Shown in pieces: positions 20,040 to 29,592 of a stretch of 64,000 nucleotides of DNA (position 1 is the first letter of the stretch; each line of letters begins with the position of its first letter). Both the position numbers and the translations under genes were made by a program. The notes beneath the pieces are model-generated. The model saw only the letters and a list, made by a program, of their open reading frames with translations. It was not told where the DNA came from and ran no database searches. Origin of the DNA: Microvirga splendida (GTDB taxonomy: Bacteria > Pseudomonadota > Alphaproteobacteria > Rhizobiales > Beijerinckiaceae); NCBI RefSeq assembly GCF_016427565.1, contig NZ_JAELXT010000008.1, positions 110,741-174,740 of the forward strand, given 5' to 3'.

Positions 20040-21773
20040 CTATACGTCCATCGACCCAACGCGCGGCTTGCCCATGGCGCGCTCCAGGGCTTCGTCCTTC
20101 TGGTGGGCCGCCAGTCCCTGATCGCGGTAGCGGTTGACGATGGGATAGCGGCGGTCGCGGCCGAAGTTCCGGCGCGTGACCTTCACGCCTGGAGCCGCCT
20201 GCCGGCGCTTGTATTCGGCGATGTAGAGCAGGCGCTCCACCTTTTTCACCACCTCCAGGTCATAGCCCTTCGCCACGATCTCCGAGACCCGCAATTCCTG
20301 CTCGACGAGCCCGCGCAGGATCTCGTCGAGATCCTCGTATGGCGGCAGCGAATCCTGATCCTTCTGGTTCTCGCGCAGCTCAGCGGTCGGCGCCTTGGTG
20401 AGGATGTTCTCGGGGATGACGATCCCGTCAGGCCCCAGCGCGCCCTTGGGCTTCCAGCGGTTGCGCAGGGCCGACAGGCGGTAGACCTCCATCTTGTAGA
20501 GGTCCTTGATCGGGTTGAAGCCGCCGTTCATGTCGCCGTAGATCGTGGCGTAGCCGACCGACATCTCCGACTTGTTGCCCGTGGTCAGCACCATGGACCC
20601 GAACTTGTTCGAGATCGCCATCAGGATCGTGCCGCGGGCGCGGCTCTGGAGGTTCTCCTCCGTGATGTCCCGCTCCCGCCCGGCGAACAGGGGCTGCAAC
20701 GCGGCCTCGAAGCCCTCCACGGGCTCGGCGATCGGCAGGGTGTCGTAGCGCACTCCCAGCGCCTTGGCGCATTCCTCGGCATCCTTCAAGGATTCGCCGG
20801 AGGTGTAGCGGTAAGGCAGCATCACGCAATGCACCCGCTCCGCCCCCAGCGCATCCACCGCCATGGCGGCGCAGATGGCGGAATCGATGCCGCCGGACAG
20901 CCCGAGCACCACGCCGGGGAATCGGTTCTTCTCCACGTAGTCGCGAAGACCCAGAACGCATGCGGCGTAATCGGCCTCCTCGCCCTCCTCCACTGTGACG
21001 ACCGGTGCATCCCGGCAGACCCAGCCCTCCTCGCCCTTCTCCCAGGTGGTGAGTGCGATGGTCTCCTCATAGGCCGGCAGGTGGCAGGCGAGCGAGCAAT
21101 CCGCGTTGAGCACGAAGGAGGCGCCGTCGAAGACGAGTTCGTCCTGGCCGCCGACCTGGTTGAGGTAGATCAGCGGCAGGCCAGTCTCGGTCACCCGGGC
21201 GGCCGCGATGTTGAACCGCTCCTCGGTCTTGCCGCGCCAATAGGGCGAACCGTTGGGCACGAGCAGCATCTCGGCCCCGGTCTCGGCAAGGCACTCGACC
21301 ACATCGCCGGTCCAGATGTCTTCGCAGATCGGGAGGCCGAGCCTGATGCCGCGGAAATTCACCGGCCCCGGCAGGGGTCCGGCCTCGAAATTGCGCTTCT
21401 CGTCGAAGACGCCGTAATTGGGCAGGTCGACCTTGAAGCGCACGGAGACCGCGCCGCCGTCGAGGAGCGCATAGGCATTGTAGAGGAGCCCTTCCTCCCT
21501 CCACGGCAGGCCGATGAGCAGGCCGGGCCCGCCATCCGCCGTCTCGCGGGCGAGCCGTTCGAGCGCGGCCCGGCAGGTATCCTGAAAGGCGGGCTTCAGC
21601 ACGAGGTCCTCGGCGGGATAGCCCGCGAGGAACTGCTCGGCGAACATCACGATATCGGCTCCCATCCGGGCTGCCTCGGCGCGGGCTTGTCGCGCCTTCT
21701 CTTCGTTCCCGGCCACATCGCCGACGATGGGGTTGAGCTGCGCGAGCGCGATCTTGAGAATGTTCTGAGCCAT
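20040..21773 (-). CDS. nadE: glutamine-dependent NAD+ synthetase
   Basis: Two-domain enzyme of about 577 residues that makes NAD+ from nicotinate adenine dinucleotide, glutamine and ATP in the cytoplasm. The N-terminal nitrilase-type glutaminase (residues 1-270) has its Glu in the [10 protein letters not shown] region, Lys in [13 protein letters not shown] and Cys in GLPICEDIW. The C-terminal synthetase has the PP-loop [11 protein letters not shown] and the [16 protein letters not shown] segment. ATG 21773 ([15 protein letters not shown]) is the family-typical start; the frame runs on to 21812. Confidence 0.96.
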   Translation of the reverse strand: MAQNILKIALAQLNPIVGDVAGNEEKARQARAEAARMGADIVMFAEQFLAGYPAEDLVLKPAFQDTCRAALERLARETADGGPGLLIGLPWREEGLLYNAYALLDGGAVSVRFKVDLPNYGVFDEKRNFEAGPLPGPVNFRGIRLGLPICEDIWTGDVVECLAETGAEMLLVPNGSPYWRGKTEERFNIAAARVTETGLPLIYLNQVGGQDELVFDGASFVLNADCSLACHLPAYEETIALTTWEKGEEGWVCRDAPVVTVEEGEEADYAACVLGLRDYVEKNRFPGVVLGLSGGIDSAICAAMAVDALGAERVHCVMLPYRYTSGESLKDAEECAKALGVRYDTLPIAEPVEGFEAALQPLFAGRERDITEENLQSRARGTILMAISNKFGSMVLTTGNKSEMSVGYATIYGDMNGGFNPIKDLYKMEVYRLSALRNRWKPKGALGPDGIVIPENILTKAPTAELRENQKDQDSLPPYEDLDEILRGLVEQELRVSEIVAKGYDLEVVKKVERLLYIAEYKRRQAAPGVKVTRRNFGRDRRYPIVNRYRDQGLAAHQKDEALERAMGKPRVGSMDV

Positions 21774-21996
21774 GGCACCTGCAGATTTAGCGCGGGGTCG
21801 GGTGCGCAGCAATGCAAAGGGTAAGCTTTCCCACCAGAGTTGAGCCCCGGTGGAGCAGCCCTGATCTGCCCCTGATTTCCAAGCTCGATTGGAGCCGCCA
21901 CGGCGGGTTCATCGGGCTTGTGCAGAGTTCAAGCATAGAGGGAACCCGTTACAGCCCAGTTCGTTGTTCCAACACGAAATTACCTGGGAGACTGAC

Positions 21997-22080
21997 ATGT
22001 TGAAAGGCGGCTTGCTTTGGCTCATCGGCATTCCCCTGCCGATCATCCTGATCCTTTTCTTCATGGGGTGGCTGAGCTGA
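21997..22080 (+). CDS. 27-residue single-helix membrane protein
   Basis: ATG 21997 has GGGAG six bases upstream and the frame ends at 22080 after 27 codons. The peptide is a short Lys-containing head followed by one hydrophobic helix (LLWLIGIPLPIILILFFMGWL). A strong terminator follows 35 bases after the stop, which marks a separate transcription unit. Tiny proteins of this kind, with a GIPLPIIL core, are common in alphaproteobacteria but usually unannotated. The function is unknown. Confidence 0.72.
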   Translation: MLKGGLLWLIGIPLPIILILFFMGWLS

Positions 22081-22115
22081 GTTCGAATACCAGTAGAGTT
22101 GCGTATGCGTAAATG

Positions 22116-22145
22116 AAAAAGGGGCGCCGGAAGCGCCCCTTTTTC
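22116..22145. terminator. bidirectional rho-independent terminator
   Basis: AAAAAGGGGCGC-cggaa-GCGCCCCTTTTT lies between the small membrane protein and the convergent DAHP synthase gene, and can serve both strands. Confidence 0.88.
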
Positions 22146-22162
22146 TTGAACCTTTCAGTTGT

Positions 22163-23548
22163 TCATTCCGCCGCCAGGGCGGCCGGTTGTTCCCTTGACT
22201 GGCGCTCGCGCTTGATGAGCTCCGAGGTCAGGAAGGCGATCTCCAGCGCCTGCTCGGCGTTGAGGCGCGGGTCGCAATAGGTGTGGTAGCGGTCGCGCAG
22301 GTCCGCATCCGTGAGCGCGCGGGCGCCGCCGGTGCATTCCGTCACGTTCTTGCCGGTCATCTCCAGGTGGATGCCGCCCGCATGCGTCCCTTCCGCCTGA
22401 TGGATGGCAAAGAAGTCCTGCACCTCGCTCATCACCTGCTCGAACGGCCGGGTCTTATAGCCCGACCCCGCCTTGATGGTGTTGCCGTGCATGGGATCGC
22501 AGGACCACACCACCGTGCGCCCTTCCCGCTCGACCGCGCGGATCAGGCCCGGCAGATGATCGCCGACCTTGCCTGCGCCGAAGCGGCAGATCAGGGTCAG
22601 GCGGCCCGCCTCGTCCTCCGGGTTGAGGGCATCGATAAGCCTGAGCAGCCCGTCGGCCGAGAGCGACGGGCCGCATTTGAGGCCGATCGGGTTCCTGATG
22701 CCGCGCATGTATTCGATATGGGCGTGGTCCGGCTGGCGGGTGCGGTCGCCGATCCAGAGCATGTGGCCCGAGGTGGCGTACCAGTCGCCGGTCGTGGAAT
22801 CGACCCGGGTCATGGCCTCCTCGTAGCCGAGCAGCAGCGCCTCGTGGCTCGTGTAGAAATCCGTCGAGCGCATCTCGGGATGAGTCTCGGGATCGATCCC
22901 GATGGCCCGCATGAAGTTGATGCTCTCGGTGATGCGCTCGGCCAGCTCGCTGTAGCGCGAGGATTGCGGCGAATCCTTCACGAAGCCCAGCATCCAGCGA
23001 TGGGCATTCTCGAGATTGGCATAGCCGCCGGTCGCAAAGGCGCGGATCAGGTTGAGCGTCGCGGCCGACTGGCGGTAGGCCATGAGCTGGCGGCGCGGAT
23101 CGGGCGTGCGGGCGTCCGGCGTGAAGGCGATGTCGCTGATGATGTCGCCGCGATAGCTCGGCAGCTCGACGCCGTCGATGGTCTCGGTCGAGGCCGAACG
23201 CGGCTTGGCGAACTGGCCGGCCACGCGGCCGACCTTCACCACGGGCGAGCCGCCCGCATAGGTGAGCACCACGGCCATCTGCAGGAACAGGCGGAAGAAA
23301 TCGCGGATGTTGTCAGCCGAATGCTCGGCGAAGCTCTCGGCGCAGTCGCCGCCTTGGAGCAGGAAGGCCTCGCCCTTGGCGACCTTGGCCAGGGTCTTCT
23401 TCAGCTTGCGGGCTTCGCCGGCAAAGACGAGCGGGGGAAAGCCGGCGAGCTGCTGCTCGACGCTCTCAAGCGCCTCAAGGTCCGGATAGGCCGGAACCTG
23501 CTGGATCGGCTTGTTTCTCCAGCTGTCGGGCGTCCAACGCTCGGTCAT
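22163..23548 (-). CDS. class II 3-deoxy-7-phosphoheptulonate synthase
   Basis: 461 residues, the plant-like class II DAHP synthase that joins phosphoenolpyruvate and erythrose 4-phosphate at the entry to the shikimate pathway. Recognisable segments are [11 protein letters not shown] (metal-binding Cys), [35 protein letters not shown] (metal-binding His), [15 protein letters not shown] and [16 protein letters not shown]. It starts [19 protein letters not shown], which is standard. It converges with the small membrane protein gene. Confidence 0.96.
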   Translation of the reverse strand: MTERWTPDSWRNKPIQQVPAYPDLEALESVEQQLAGFPPLVFAGEARKLKKTLAKVAKGEAFLLQGGDCAESFAEHSADNIRDFFRLFLQMAVVLTYAGGSPVVKVGRVAGQFAKPRSASTETIDGVELPSYRGDIISDIAFTPDARTPDPRRQLMAYRQSAATLNLIRAFATGGYANLENAHRWMLGFVKDSPQSSRYSELAERITESINFMRAIGIDPETHPEMRSTDFYTSHEALLLGYEEAMTRVDSTTGDWYATSGHMLWIGDRTRQPDHAHIEYMRGIRNPIGLKCGPSLSADGLLRLIDALNPEDEAGRLTLICRFGAGKVGDHLPGLIRAVEREGRTVVWSCDPMHGNTIKAGSGYKTRPFEQVMSEVQDFFAIHQAEGTHAGGIHLEMTGKNVTECTGGARALTDADLRDRYHTYCDPRLNAEQALEIAFLTSELIKRERQSREQPAALAAE

Positions 23549-23687
23549 GACACTTACCCCCGTGTCCTTTCTTCAATGCTCATCGTGCACCGCAACAAGC
23601 GGCATGAAACGGCACCTATACACGACACAAACAAAAAGGCGAGTGCCGAAAGGCCGCGCGGGATGCGCCCGGCACAAGGGAGGTGCC

Positions 23688-24755
23688 TCAGAAGGAATTT
23701 GCGTCTTTCGCTTCATTGGTCTCGAAAAGCGGCTTCGCTGCGTCGAATAGGTCTCTGGGCAGCATGCGCAAGTCGTTGGCCTCAAAAGGAAGGTGTTGCA
23801 GGTAACGCCCGACGATCTGCGCGACGGCTCTCGCCTGAGCGGCATCGCGACGCCGCTTCGTCGGATCCCGGTCGGGCTGCCCCGACAGCCAGAGCTTGTA
23901 AGCGGCAAAGACCCTCGGATCGCTCGCCACGATCCGGACAGGCCCGCCTTTTTCATCGATCGCAATGGCCTCGAAAGGCGGTGCACTCTCGTGCCATGCC
24001 AGCCCATCGATCGGCACAGCGGTGAGGTCATCCTCCACACATCCAACCTGCACTCTCTCGTTCTGCCAGGGTGGATTGCGTTGAGGCTTGATCAGGTCGA
24101 CGACATAGCCCTCCCGGTTGACGGCGCGGAACGTTTCGCTGGTCCGCTCGAAGGATTTGTCGACCTTCCGCAAGAGGCCGATCAGGGCCGGCTCAGCCAC
24201 GTCATCGCTCGTGACGATCCTGAGAGACAGTCTCGCGTCGAGGAGCAGGTCGATATCGAGCGTCGTCGTGATGTCAGGATCAACCATGACACCGGCAACG
24301 GCTTCGTAGGCATAGACGGCATTCGTGCCGACGATGCGGATGCCGTTGCCGAGCAGACCGGCTTCATCGAGGGCCCGGATCACCCTGGCGCCCATCAGCG
24401 GAACGCGCCCGAGCCTGACGGCCCTGTTGATCGCCGCCTGCCGGACCATGACCTCGCGCATGGACTTGAGGCGCTCGACAGCCTCCTGGCGCCCCTGCTC
24501 CCAATCAGCCTTGATCTTCTCCGTCTCGGGACTGCGCCTTCCTTCCGATTTCTGGCGTCGGTTCCCCGAGGCATCGTAGTAGCTGCGGACCAGGTACTGC
24601 TCGCCCTTGACCTCTTGCCAGACAAGAGAGCCACGGTAGCTCTCCGCCCGTAGCTTCGCCTCATACCAAGACGCATAGCGCTGGTCCGAGTTAACCTTCT
24701 CTCGCCTCTGGTCGTTATTAAGCTCTTGAAAAGTCACTGTTTCAACACTTGACAT
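23688..24755 (-). CDS. GSU2403-type nucleotidyltransferase-fold protein
   Basis: 355 residues. The N-terminal ~95 residues are charged and helical (VERLKSMREVMVRQAAINRA), after which the nucleotidyltransferase-like fold appears: RIVGTNAVYAYEAVAG, TTTLDIDLLLDARLSLR (the D-x-D pair expected for metal binding) and REGYVVDLIKPQ. The C-terminus LRMLPRDLFDAAKPLF is family-typical. Members of this family (PF12281-like) are uncharacterised but resemble toxin-type nucleotidyltransferases. No antitoxin gene is beside it. Four TGTTGAAA boxes surround its start, one inside the first codons, so it is probably repressor-controlled. Family call is confident; function is not. Confidence 0.75.
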   Translation of the reverse strand: MSSVETVTFQELNNDQRREKVNSDQRYASWYEAKLRAESYRGSLVWQEVKGEQYLVRSYYDASGNRRQKSEGRRSPETEKIKADWEQGRQEAVERLKSMREVMVRQAAINRAVRLGRVPLMGARVIRALDEAGLLGNGIRIVGTNAVYAYEAVAGVMVDPDITTTLDIDLLLDARLSLRIVTSDDVAEPALIGLLRKVDKSFERTSETFRAVNREGYVVDLIKPQRNPPWQNERVQVGCVEDDLTAVPIDGLAWHESAPPFEAIAIDEKGGPVRIVASDPRVFAAYKLWLSGQPDRDPTKRRRDAAQARAVAQIVGRYLQHLPFEANDLRMLPRDLFDAAKPLFETNEAKDANSF

Positions 24756-24846
24756 TCATCTGCCACCAACCTGTTGAAATTGAACTTACTGACTCTAGGG
24801 TCAGGTTTCAACAGTAAGGCGATAAAAGCATCAATGATGTTGAAAC
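24739..24846. promoter_or_regulatory. four TGTTGAAA/TTTCAACA boxes at the nucleotidyltransferase promoter
   Basis: Boxes: GTTTCAACA at 24739-24747 (inside codons 3-6 of the nucleotidyltransferase), TGTTGAAAT at 24772-24780, GTTTCAACA at 24805-24813 and TGTTGAAAC at 24838-24846. The spacing from one box start to the next is exactly 33 bases each time. The middle pair forms a perfect 9-bp inverted repeat CTGTTGAAA...TTTCAACAG that encloses a second pair CTGAC...GTCAG. Regular spacing and orientation suggest cooperative repressor binding. The fourth box reaches to four bases from the glutathione reductase stop. Confidence 0.6.
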
Positions 24847-24850
24847 GAGA

Positions 24851-26236
24851 TTATCCCACCGCCTCGGGCTTCTTCACCACCACCGGGGTACGCATGGTCA
24901 CCAACTCCTCCGCTGCCGTAGGGTGAACCGCCACGGTGCGGTCGAAATCGGCCTTGGTGGCGCCCATGGTCACGGCGATGCCCGCGAGCTGGATCATCTC
25001 GCCTGCGTCGTGCCCCATGATGTGGACGCCCACGACCTTGTCGGTGGCCTTGTCGACGATGAGCTTCATGAAGACCCGGTCCTTGCCGCCCGAAAGGGTC
25101 GCCTTCATGGGACGGAAGGCGGTCTTGTAGACGTCGATGTCGCCGTAGATCGCCCGGGCCGCGGCCTCGCCGCAGCCGATAACGCCGATCTCAGGGGTCG
25201 AGAACACGGCGGTCGGGATCAGGTCGTGATCGACGATGGTGGGCTTGTTGCCGAACACCGTATCGGCGAAGGCATGGCCCTCGCGGATGGCGATGGGGGT
25301 GAGGTTCGCCCGGTTGGTGACGTCGCCCACGGCGTAGATCGACGGAATGAGGGTCTGGGAATAGGCATCCACCGGGATCGCCCCGACCTCGTCGAGAGTG
25401 ATCCCCGCCTTCTCCAGCCCGAGCCCCTGGGTGTTGGGCCGCCGCCCGGTGGCGACGAGAACCTGATCGACCGTCAGGACCGACCCATCGGACAAGGTCG
25501 CGGCGATGCCGCCGGATGTCTTCTCCAGGCTCGTGAGGGTCCGGCCCAGGGCCAGGTTGACGCCGCGCTGCACATAGGCCTCCCCTAAGGCCGCGCGGAC
25601 ATCGTCGTCGAAGCCGCGCAGGAGCATGTCGCCCCGGTGCAGGAGCGTGACCTGGCTGCCGAGGCCCGCAAAAACACCCGCGAATTCAACCGCGATATAG
25701 CCGCCGCCGACCACCAGGACGCGCTTCGGCTGGGTCTCGAGGTGGAAGACCTCGTTGGACGTGATGCCGAGCTCGCCGCCGGGAATGACGGGCTCCAGGG
25801 TGGGATGGGCGCCCACCGCCACGAGGATGGTGCGGGCGCGGATCCGCGCCCCGGTCTTGAGCACGTGGACCGTATGCGCATCCTCGATCACGGCGCGGCT
25901 GTCGACGATCTCGACGCCGGCCTTGTCGAGATTGGTCCGGTAGATGCCCTCGAGCCGGTCGATCTCCCGGTCCTTGTTGCGGATCAGGGTGGCCCAGTCG
26001 AAGCGGGTCTCGCCCACGCTCCAGCCGAAGCCTTGCGCCTCGTGGAACTCCTCGGCGAAGCGGCTGGCATAGACCATCAGCTTCTTGGGCACGCAGCCGC
26101 GGATCACGCAGGTGCCGCCGACCCGGTACTCCTCCGCCAGCATGACCTTCGCGCCGTAGCCGGCGGCGATCCGGGCCGCGCGCACGCCGCCCGATCCGCC
26201 GCCGATGACGAAGAGGTCCACATCGAATGAGCTCAT
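24851..26236 (-). CDS. gor: glutathione-disulfide reductase
   Basis: 461-residue flavoprotein reducing glutathione disulfide with NADPH in the cytoplasm. FAD site GGGSGGVRAARIA, redox-active disulfide in GGTCVIRGCVPKK, NADPH site VVGGGYIAVEFAG, second FAD motif IYAVGDVTNRANLTPIA, and the C-terminal catalytic His-Glu in VHPTAAEELVTMR. All elements are intact and length is normal for the family. Confidence 0.96.
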   Translation of the reverse strand: MSSFDVDLFVIGGGSGGVRAARIAAGYGAKVMLAEEYRVGGTCVIRGCVPKKLMVYASRFAEEFHEAQGFGWSVGETRFDWATLIRNKDREIDRLEGIYRTNLDKAGVEIVDSRAVIEDAHTVHVLKTGARIRARTILVAVGAHPTLEPVIPGGELGITSNEVFHLETQPKRVLVVGGGYIAVEFAGVFAGLGSQVTLLHRGDMLLRGFDDDVRAALGEAYVQRGVNLALGRTLTSLEKTSGGIAATLSDGSVLTVDQVLVATGRRPNTQGLGLEKAGITLDEVGAIPVDAYSQTLIPSIYAVGDVTNRANLTPIAIREGHAFADTVFGNKPTIVDHDLIPTAVFSTPEIGVIGCGEAAARAIYGDIDVYKTAFRPMKATLSGGKDRVFMKLIVDKATDKVVGVHIMGHDAGEMIQLAGIAVTMGATKADFDRTVAVHPTAAEELVTMRTPVVVKKPEAVG

Positions 26237-26464
26237 GGCGCGGTCTCCGCTCGAATCCTGTTCAGACAGTTCATATAGGGACAGTTTCGGGTGATGTCGC
26301 CCGCCAGCCCTGCTTCAGGCACATGGCTGCCCGCCCTGTCGTGATGCTCTTACGTCAGGGTTCAACAGCGATAAAGGAGCAAGCGCTTGCCGCTCCCTGG
26401 TTCCGTCTCTAGGTTCTGCCCCAGGACGCTCTCACTTTACGGAAGCGTCGATGGAGGAAACCAC

Positions 26465-27436
26465 ATGACCCAGTTTCGCAAAGGGCTCTGGCGCAGCGCA
26501 CTCGCTGCCGCGGCCGTAGCCGGATTCGTCACCTCGGCAGCCGCCCAGATGGAGCTCAAGATCATGGCTCCGGCTGCGCCTGGCGGCGGCTGGGACCAGA
26601 CCGCCCGCTCCATGCAGCAGGCCCTGACCCAGGCCGGCATCGCCAAGAGCGTGCAGGTCACCAACGTGCCCGGCGCCGGCGGCTCCATCGGCATCGCCCA
26701 GCTCGTCAACAACTCCAAGGGCGACGGCAACCAGCTCATGGTGATGGGCTACGTCATGGTGGGCGCGCTTCTCACCAACAAGTCGCCGATCACCCTCGAC
26801 CAGACCACGCCCATCGCCCGCCTGACGGCGGAATACGAGGCCATCGTCGTGCCGGCCGATTCCCCGATCAAGACCGCCAAGGAACTGGCGGACGCCCTGA
26901 AGGCCGACCCGGCCAAGGTGACCTGGGCCGGCGGCTCCGCCGGCGGCGTCGACCACATCGCAGCAGCCCTCTTCGCCAAGGCTGCAGGCGCCGACCCGAC
27001 CAAGATCAACTACATTCCCTTCTCCGGCGGCGGTGAGGCCCTCGCGGCGATCCTCGGCGGCAAGGTCACGGCCGGCATTTCCGGCTACGGCGAGTTCGAA
27101 AGCCAGATCAAGGCCGGCAAGCTGCGCCTCCTCGGCCTGACGACGCCCGCCAACCAGGGCACCGCCGACAAGCCTTCCATCCAGGCTCAGGGCATCGATA
27201 TCGACATTGCCAACTGGCGCGCCGTCGTGGCTCCTCCGGGCATCTCCGCCGACCAGAAGAAGGCCCTCGTGGACGCCATGGACGAGATGGCCAAATCCGC
27301 CGAGTGGCAGGCGATCCTCAAGCAGAAGGGCTGGGAGGATTCTTATGTATCCGGCGATGCCTTCGCCAAGATCCTGCAGCAGGAGCAGGCCCGCACCAAG
27401 GAAATCCTGGCCTCGGTCGGGCTGGTGAAGTCCTAA
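26465..27436 (+). CDS. tctC: tripartite tricarboxylate transporter substrate-binding protein
   Basis: 323 residues from ATG 26465 with GGAGG eight bases upstream; the longer open frame to 26387 has no support. A signal peptide ([19 protein letters not shown], cleavage near AAAQ) precedes a Bug/TctC-type periplasmic binding protein with [15 protein letters not shown] and [13 protein letters not shown]. It captures a carboxylate (citrate- or other tricarboxylate-like) and passes it to TctAB encoded downstream. A terminator-like hairpin follows the stop. Confidence 0.93.
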   Translation: MTQFRKGLWRSALAAAAVAGFVTSAAAQMELKIMAPAAPGGGWDQTARSMQQALTQAGIAKSVQVTNVPGAGGSIGIAQLVNNSKGDGNQLMVMGYVMVGALLTNKSPITLDQTTPIARLTAEYEAIVVPADSPIKTAKELADALKADPAKVTWAGGSAGGVDHIAAALFAKAAGADPTKINYIPFSGGGEALAAILGGKVTAGISGYGEFESQIKAGKLRLLGLTTPANQGTADKPSIQAQGIDIDIANWRAVVAPPGISADQKKALVDAMDEMAKSAEWQAILKQKGWEDSYVSGDAFAKILQQEQARTKEILASVGLVKS

Positions 27437-27460
27437 GCTCAAGCCTAGAATGATCTCCGG

Positions 27461-27495
27461 AGCGCCGCGTTCATGAAGCGCGGCGCTTCTTTTTT
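27461..27495 (+). terminator. terminator-like hairpin between tctC and tctB
   Basis: AGCGCCGCG-ttcatgaag-CGCGGCGCT followed by TCTTTTTT. It lies inside the presumed tctCBA operon, 24 bases after tctC and 12 bases before tctB, so it would lower transcription of the membrane subunits relative to the binding protein. Confidence 0.75.
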
Positions 27496-27507
27496 GCAGG
27501 AATTGCC

Positions 27508-27981
27508 ATGGCCTCATCTCCCCAGCGGCGCATCGACGTGGCGGGCCTCGTCATCGCCCTCATCCTTCTCGTCCTGGCCGGAATCGTCTGGTGGGACATG
27601 ACGAAGCTTCAGATCCTGTCCCCCTACGATCTTGGACCGAAGGTCATGCCCGTGATCGTCTCGGGCGGCCTCACGCTGCTTGCCATCGGCAACGCCATCG
27701 GGGCCCTGCGCGGCACCCTGCCAGACCGTGACAGCCTGGACTGGAAGCCGATCATCCTGATCCTCGGGGGGCTTGCCTGCCTGATCGCCCTGATCGCCTT
27801 CGGCGGCGGCTTCATGATCGGCACGGCCCTGCTGTTCGCGGCGACGTCCACGGCCTTCGGACGCCGGGCCTTCGTGACGGACTTCATCATCGGCGCGGTC
27901 ATTGCGGTGTTCATCTACCTGCTCTTCGCCAAGCTCCTCACCCTGTCCCTCCCGGCAGGGCCGCTCGAGAATCTGTTCTGA
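27508..27981 (+). CDS. tctB: tripartite tricarboxylate transporter, small membrane subunit
   Basis: 157 residues with about four transmembrane helices (VAGLVIALILLVLAGIVWWDM at the start). The fixed pattern SPYDLGPKVMPVIVSGGLTLLAIG after the first helix is typical of TctB. AGGA lies upstream of ATG 27508. The gene is followed closely by tctA, which encodes the large subunit. Confidence 0.9.
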   Translation: MASSPQRRIDVAGLVIALILLVLAGIVWWDMTKLQILSPYDLGPKVMPVIVSGGLTLLAIGNAIGALRGTLPDRDSLDWKPIILILGGLACLIALIAFGGGFMIGTALLFAATSTAFGRRAFVTDFIIGAVIAVFIYLLFAKLLTLSLPAGPLENLF

Positions 27982-27990
27982 GGCCCTGCC

Positions 27991-29490
27991 ATGGAAGCTT
28001 TCGTCTCCCTCGCGAACGGCCTTGCCGTCGCCATCCAGCCGGCGAACCTGCTGTTCGCCCTCATCGGCGTTCTTCTGGGCACCGCCGTCGGCGTGCTGCC
28101 CGGCATCGGTCCGGCTCTCACCGTGGCGCTCCTCCTGCCGATCACCTTCAAGCTCGATCCGGCGGGATCGATCATCATGTTCGCCGGTATCTATTACGGT
28201 GGCATGTATGGCGGCTCGACCACGGCGATCCTCATCAACACGCCGGGCGAAAGCGCCTCCATGGCCACCGCCCTCGAAGGCAACCTCATGGCCAAGGCCG
28301 GCCGCGGCGGCCCGGCGCTCGCCACCTCGGCCATCGGCTCCTTCGTGGCCGGCACTATCGCGACGCTCGGCCTCACGCTGCTGGCCCCGTACCTGGTGGA
28401 AATCGCCGTCAGCTTCGGGCCCGAGGACTACTTCGCCCTGATGGTCGTGGCCTTCGTCACCGTCTCGGCCACCTTCGGCGATTCGCCTGTGCGCGGCCTC
28501 ACCAGCCTCTTCATCGGACTGCTGCTCGGGCTGGTCGGCATCGACATCCTGTCCGGACAATCCAGGCTGAGCTTCGGCGTGCCCGAGCTCTACGACAACA
28601 TCGAGGTCACGACCCTGGCGGTCGGCCTCTTCGCCGTGGGCGAGGCGCTCTATGTCGCCTCCCGCCGCCATGTCCACGAGGAGAAGCTCGAGGCCGTGCG
28701 CGGCTCGCTCTGGATGACCAAGGAGGACTGGAAGCGCTCCTGGAAGCCCTGGCTCCGCGGCACCATGTTCGGCTTCCCCATCGGGGCTCTCCCGGCCGGC
28801 GGCGCGGAGATCCCGACCTTCCTGTCCTACGCCACGGAGAGGCGCCTGACGAAGCATCCCGAGGACTTTGGCAAGGGCGCCATCGAGGGCGTTGCCGGAC
28901 CGGAGGCCGCCAACAATGCCTCGGCGGCCGGAACGCTCGTGCCCCTGCTCACCCTTGGGCTCCCGACATCCGCCACGGCCGCCATGCTGCTCGCCGGCTT
29001 CCAGCAATACGGCCTCAATCCGGGCCCCCTGCTGTTCGCCGATCAGCCGAACCTGGTCTGGGGCCTCATCGCCAGCCTGTTCATCGCGAACGCCATGCTG
29101 CTCGTGCTGAACCTGCCGCTCGTCGGCCTTTGGGTGCGGCTCCTGGCGATCCCTCAGCCGTGGCTCTATGCCGGCATCCTGGTCTTCGCCACCATGGGGA
29201 CGATTGCGGCCAATCCGTCGCCGGTCGAGCTCATCATGCTCACGGTCTTCGGCGTGCTCGGCTTCCTGATGCGGCGCTTCGACTTCCCGATCGCGCCGGT
29301 CGTGGTCGGCCTGATCCTCGGCCCCATCGCCGAAAGCCAGCTGCGCCGGGCGCTCTCGATCAGCCTCGGCGACCCGATGACGCTGCTGCAGAGCCCGATC
29401 TCGGCGACGCTCCTCGCCATCGCATTGATCGCCCTCGTCCTGCCCTTCTTCCTCAACGGGATGGGGCGCTTCAAGGCCGTGGAGGATTAA
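27991..29490 (+). CDS. tctA: tripartite tricarboxylate transporter, large membrane subunit
   Basis: 499 residues and about 11-12 hydrophobic helices. Family motifs are [21 protein letters not shown] near residue 30, [20 protein letters not shown] near residue 70 and [24 protein letters not shown] in the second half. It is the transport channel working with TctB and the periplasmic TctC. It starts nine bases after the tctB stop. A strong terminator follows. Confidence 0.95.
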   Translation: MEAFVSLANGLAVAIQPANLLFALIGVLLGTAVGVLPGIGPALTVALLLPITFKLDPAGSIIMFAGIYYGGMYGGSTTAILINTPGESASMATALEGNLMAKAGRGGPALATSAIGSFVAGTIATLGLTLLAPYLVEIAVSFGPEDYFALMVVAFVTVSATFGDSPVRGLTSLFIGLLLGLVGIDILSGQSRLSFGVPELYDNIEVTTLAVGLFAVGEALYVASRRHVHEEKLEAVRGSLWMTKEDWKRSWKPWLRGTMFGFPIGALPAGGAEIPTFLSYATERRLTKHPEDFGKGAIEGVAGPEAANNASAAGTLVPLLTLGLPTSATAAMLLAGFQQYGLNPGPLLFADQPNLVWGLIASLFIANAMLLVLNLPLVGLWVRLLAIPQPWLYAGILVFATMGTIAANPSPVELIMLTVFGVLGFLMRRFDFPIAPVVVGLILGPIAESQLRRALSISLGDPMTLLQSPISATLLAIALIALVLPFFLNGMGRFKAVED

Positions 29491-29514
29491 GACTCCGCAG
29501 CCGCTCACGAAACA

Positions 29515-29545
29515 ACAAAGGCGCCTCTCTTCGAGGCGCCTTTGT
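29515..29545. terminator. bidirectional terminator after tctA
   Basis: ACAAAGGCGCCTC-tcttc-GAGGCGCCTTTGT, a 13-bp stem between tctA and the convergent chemoreceptor gene, ending in a T-rich stretch. Confidence 0.85.
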
Positions 29546-29592
29546 CTTGTCAGAGTTGCGGCAGGTGATGCCCGCCGCTGATCCCGCGCTCA

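Noticed and set aside
24739..24846. The TGTTGAAA boxes as a CRISPR array
   Set aside because: Boxes are only 8-9 bp, alternate in orientation and number four; this fits an operator, not CRISPR repeats.
23688..24850. The nucleotidyltransferase as half of a toxin-antitoxin pair
   Set aside because: No second small gene on the same strand adjoins it; the neighbours are DAHP synthase and glutathione reductase. I kept only the family call.
27514..29508. A 664-residue open frame antisense to tctB and tctA
   Set aside because: Composition is dominated by Glu, Asp, Arg, Gln and His with no domain, as expected for the reverse frame of a GC-rich membrane protein gene, while the + strand encodes a complete TctB and TctA.
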